Assembly (NCBI RefSeq): GCF_006094435.1
Contig: NZ_CP034783.1
Location: forward strand, 5,111,001 to 5,175,000
From: Pseudomonas sp. MPC6
GTDB lineage: Bacteria; Pseudomonadota; Gammaproteobacteria; Pseudomonadales; Pseudomonadaceae
Direction: 5' to 3'
Length of the DNA: 64,000 nt
Shown here in pieces: positions 62,184 through 64,000 of the stretch. The notes under the pieces were generated by a model that did not search any database, had not been told where the DNA came from, and saw only the letters and a list, made by a program, of their open reading frames with translations. A program made the position numbers and the translations under genes. Numbering within the stretch: the stretch's first letter is position 1; every line of letters begins with the position of its first letter.

Positions 62184-62938
62184 GGCGACACACCGCCGAA
62201 GCTGCTGGCCAAGGTGCCGATGATCAACGCCCAGCCATCCACCAGCACGAACAACATGATCTTGAACGGCAGGGAAATGATCAGCGGCGACAGCATCATC
62301 ATGCCCATGGCCATCAACACACTGGCCACGACCAGGTCGATGATCAGGAAAGGAATGAAGATCATGAAGCCGATCTGGAACGCGGTTTTCAGCTCAGAGG
62401 TGACAAAGGCCGGCACCAGAATGGTCAACGGCGCCTGATCCGGCGAAGCGATGTCGGTGCGCTTGGACAGGCGCATGAACAGCTCCAGATCGCTGCTGCG
62501 GGTCTGGGCCAGCATGAAGTCCTTGATCGGCACCTGGGCCTTGGCCACGGCATCCTGGGCCGAGAGTTTTTCCGCCAGGTAGGGTTGCAAGGCATCCTGA
62601 TTCACCCGGTCGAACACCGGCGCCATGATGAACAGGGTCAGGAACAGCGCCATGCCCGTGAGGATCTGGTTCGACGGCGTCTGCTGCAGGCCCAGGGCCT
62701 GGCGCAGGATCGAGAAGACGATGATGATCCGGGTGAAACTGGTCATCAGCATGACGAACGCCGGGATGAAACTCAGCGCAGTCATGATCAGCAGGATCTG
62801 CAGGCTGACCGAGTATTCCTGGGCACCCTCGGCATTGGTGCCCAGGGTAATTGCCGAGATCGACAACGGGTCGGCGGCGAACGCCAGCGGCGCGGCCAGC
62901 ATCAGGGCCAGCGTCAAGACGATACGTAACGCAGCCAT
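62180..62938 (-). CDS. fliP: Flagellar export protein FliP
   Basis: A 252-aa protein with a cleavable signal (cleavage after AFA), then [15 protein letters not shown] helix ([19 protein letters not shown]), [37 protein letters not shown] and the C-terminal helices. Forms the pentameric gate core. TAATG overlap with fliO. Confidence 0.96.
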   Translation of the reverse strand: MAALRIVLTLALMLAAPLAFAADPLSISAITLGTNAEGAQEYSVSLQILLIMTALSFIPAFVMLMTSFTRIIIVFSILRQALGLQQTPSNQILTGMALFLTLFIMAPVFDRVNQDALQPYLAEKLSAQDAVAKAQVPIKDFMLAQTRSSDLELFMRLSKRTDIASPDQAPLTILVPAFVTSELKTAFQIGFMIFIPFLIIDLVVASVLMAMGMMMLSPLIISLPFKIMLFVLVDGWALIIGTLASSFGGVSP

Positions 62939-63390
62939 TACTGCTTATCCTTCTGATCCTTGCCCATCAGCTCCATCAGGCGCAGGGCAAATTCGGGGGT
63001 GGTCTTCTCGGTGCTCGGCACCTGCACCGGCTCCTTGAGCACATGCAAGGCGGTGATGCTGCCGGGGCTGAGGCCGAGCAGAATCTGCTCGTTGCCGACC
63101 TGCACCAGCATCAGCCGGTCCCGCGGGCCGAGCGCGCGGGAACCGATCAGCTCGATCACCTGCCCCTTGCCGGCCGGCCCGGCCTGCTGCACCCGGCGCA
63201 GCAGCCAGGCGAGGAAGAAAATCAACCCCAGCACCAGCAGCAAGCCGAACACCAGCTGGGTCAATTGCCCGGCCACGCCGCTGCTGACCGCCGGTGCCGC
63301 CGTCGTGGCAGCCGCCACCGGCTCGGCCGCCAGCACATTGAACGGCAAGGCCAGCGCTGCCCCTAGAAGAACCCCAAGAACCTTTTTCAC
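62938..63390 (-). CDS. fliO: Flagellar export protein FliO
   Basis: A 150-aa protein with a signal-like N-terminus, one membrane helix ([19 protein letters not shown]) near residue 58, and a small domain with [19 protein letters not shown]. It assists assembly of the FliP ring. Adjacent to fliN with no gap. Confidence 0.92.
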   Translation of the reverse strand: MKKVLGVLLGAALALPFNVLAAEPVAAATTAAPAVSSGVAGQLTQLVFGLLLVLGLIFFLAWLLRRVQQAGPAGKGQVIELIGSRALGPRDRLMLVQVGNEQILLGLSPGSITALHVLKEPVQVPSTEKTTPEFALRLMELMGKDQKDKQ

Positions 63391-63846
63391 TCAGCGCAGC
63401 TTCTTGATGCGTTCGCTTGGGCTGATCACGTCGGTCAGGCGGATGCCGAACTTCTCGTTGACCACCACCACTTCGCCGTGGGCGATGAGCGTGCCGTTGA
63501 CCAGGACGTCCAGCGGCTCACCGGCCAGGCGATCGAGCTCGATCACCGAACCCTGGTTGAGTTGCAGCAGGTTGCGGATGCTGATATCGGTGCTGCCGAC
63601 TTCCATGGAGATCGACACCGGGATATCGAGGATCACGTCCAGGTTCGGACCGTCCAGGGTGACCGGATTGGTGTTTTTCGGCACGCCGCCGAACTCTTCC
63701 ATCCGCAGGCGGTTGGACGACGAATTGACCGCATCGGCGGCCAGCAAGGCGTCGATGTCGTCCTGCCCGTCACCGGCTTCTTCGAGGGCCGCAGCCCATT
63801 CATCAGCCAGTGCCTGGTCGTCCTGGGTATGCATATCGTTAGCCAT
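63391..63846 (-). CDS. fliN: Flagellar switch protein FliN
   Basis: A 151-aa switch protein. The variable acidic N-terminal 70 residues are followed by the SpoA domain: ILDIPVSISMEVGSTDISIR, LLQLNQGSVIELDRLAGEPL, VNGTLIAHGEVVVVNEKFGI. I prefer the ATG at 63846, which sits 6 nt after AGGA; an ATG directly before it is too close. Confidence 0.95.
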   Translation of the reverse strand: MANDMHTQDDQALADEWAAALEEAGDGQDDIDALLAADAVNSSSNRLRMEEFGGVPKNTNPVTLDGPNLDVILDIPVSISMEVGSTDISIRNLLQLNQGSVIELDRLAGEPLDVLVNGTLIAHGEVVVVNEKFGIRLTDVISPSERIKKLR

Positions 63847-63915
63847 CATGTGTCCTCGGCGTGCACCCCTTTCAACGGGATGCCGTCAGTTAAAAGCGAA
63901 TGTGCTGCGCGCCGG

Positions 63916-64000
63916 TCAACGGCGCTCGATCGGCTCGATCACCTGCAACGCGAGGTTGCCTTTGTGCGAGCCCATCTTGACCTTGAATGCAGGCACGCCG
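63916..64000 (-). CDS. fliM: Flagellar switch protein FliM, 3' end only
   Basis: The last 27 codons, ending in GVPAFKVKMGSHKGNLALQV and then IEPIERR and a TGA stop, match the FliM C-terminus. The gene continues beyond the window. Its position before fliN is standard. Confidence 0.92.
   Translation of the reverse strand, partial: GVPAFKVKMGSHKGNLALQVIEPIERR

Overview
The window is chromosomal DNA from a Pseudomonas of the fluorescens type. This follows from high-GC coding sequence with Pseudomonas codon use, the gene order flhA-flhF-fleN-fliA-cheYZAB-motCD-parC-parP-cheW, a complete C-P lyase operon, a ccm operon beside fliK, and many REP/REPIN elements (TGTAGGAGC.. and TGTGGGAGC.. families) between genes. 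No rRNA, tRNA, IS element or CRISPR array was seen.

Layout. (1) 0-4.7 kb, + strand: hyi-glxR-ttuD-pyk, the glyoxylate/tartronate-semialdehyde route from hydroxypyruvate to pyruvate. (2) 4.8-9.9 kb: single genes for a urea transporter, a K+ channel, a sulfate-binding protein and an MFS exporter, followed by the C-terminal remnant of a PIN-domain toxin. (3) 9.9-20.5 kb, - strand: phnCDEFGHIJKLMNP for phosphonate uptake and C-P bond cleavage, with a Pho-box-like site upstream and a perfect palindrome over the first codons of the regulator gene phnF. (4) 20.6-28.1 kb, - strand: ccmABCDEFGHI (cytochrome c maturation, including the 58-aa ccmD) plus a proline-rich lipoprotein gene, closed by a terminator. 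(5) 28.3-30.2 kb, + strand: fliK and a small FlhB-C-terminal-like protein. (6) 30.2-44.3 kb: an accessory block. It holds a T6SS cluster in the order PAAR, thiolase-like accessory protein, VgrG, PldB-type phospholipase D effector, then a tandem array of four paralogous Sel1-repeat lipoprotein immunity genes separated by three truncated copies of the effector gene. A rarD-like transporter gene lies beyond it. (7) 44.3-64 kb, - strand: the chemotaxis/flagellar core from a DUF2802 gene back through cheW, parP, parC, motDC, cheBAZY, fliA, fleN, flhF and flhA, then flhB, fliRQPON and the 3' end of fliM. A small DUF6124-type gene with a long structured leader sits between flhA and flhB on the opposite strand.

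The most unusual part is the effector/immunity array at 30.7-38.4 kb. The full-length effector has two HKD motifs. The downstream copies share one deletion junction, two of them share a second deletion, and one also has a frameshift and no stop codon of its own. The four immunity genes keep near-identical ends but differ in the middle. This looks like a locus that has grown by unequal recombination and kept immunity variants while the toxin copies decay. The second signal worth attention is the leader at about 59.25-59.42 kb, with nested perfect hairpins and two mutually exclusive pairings, resembling a phage C4-type antisense RNA.
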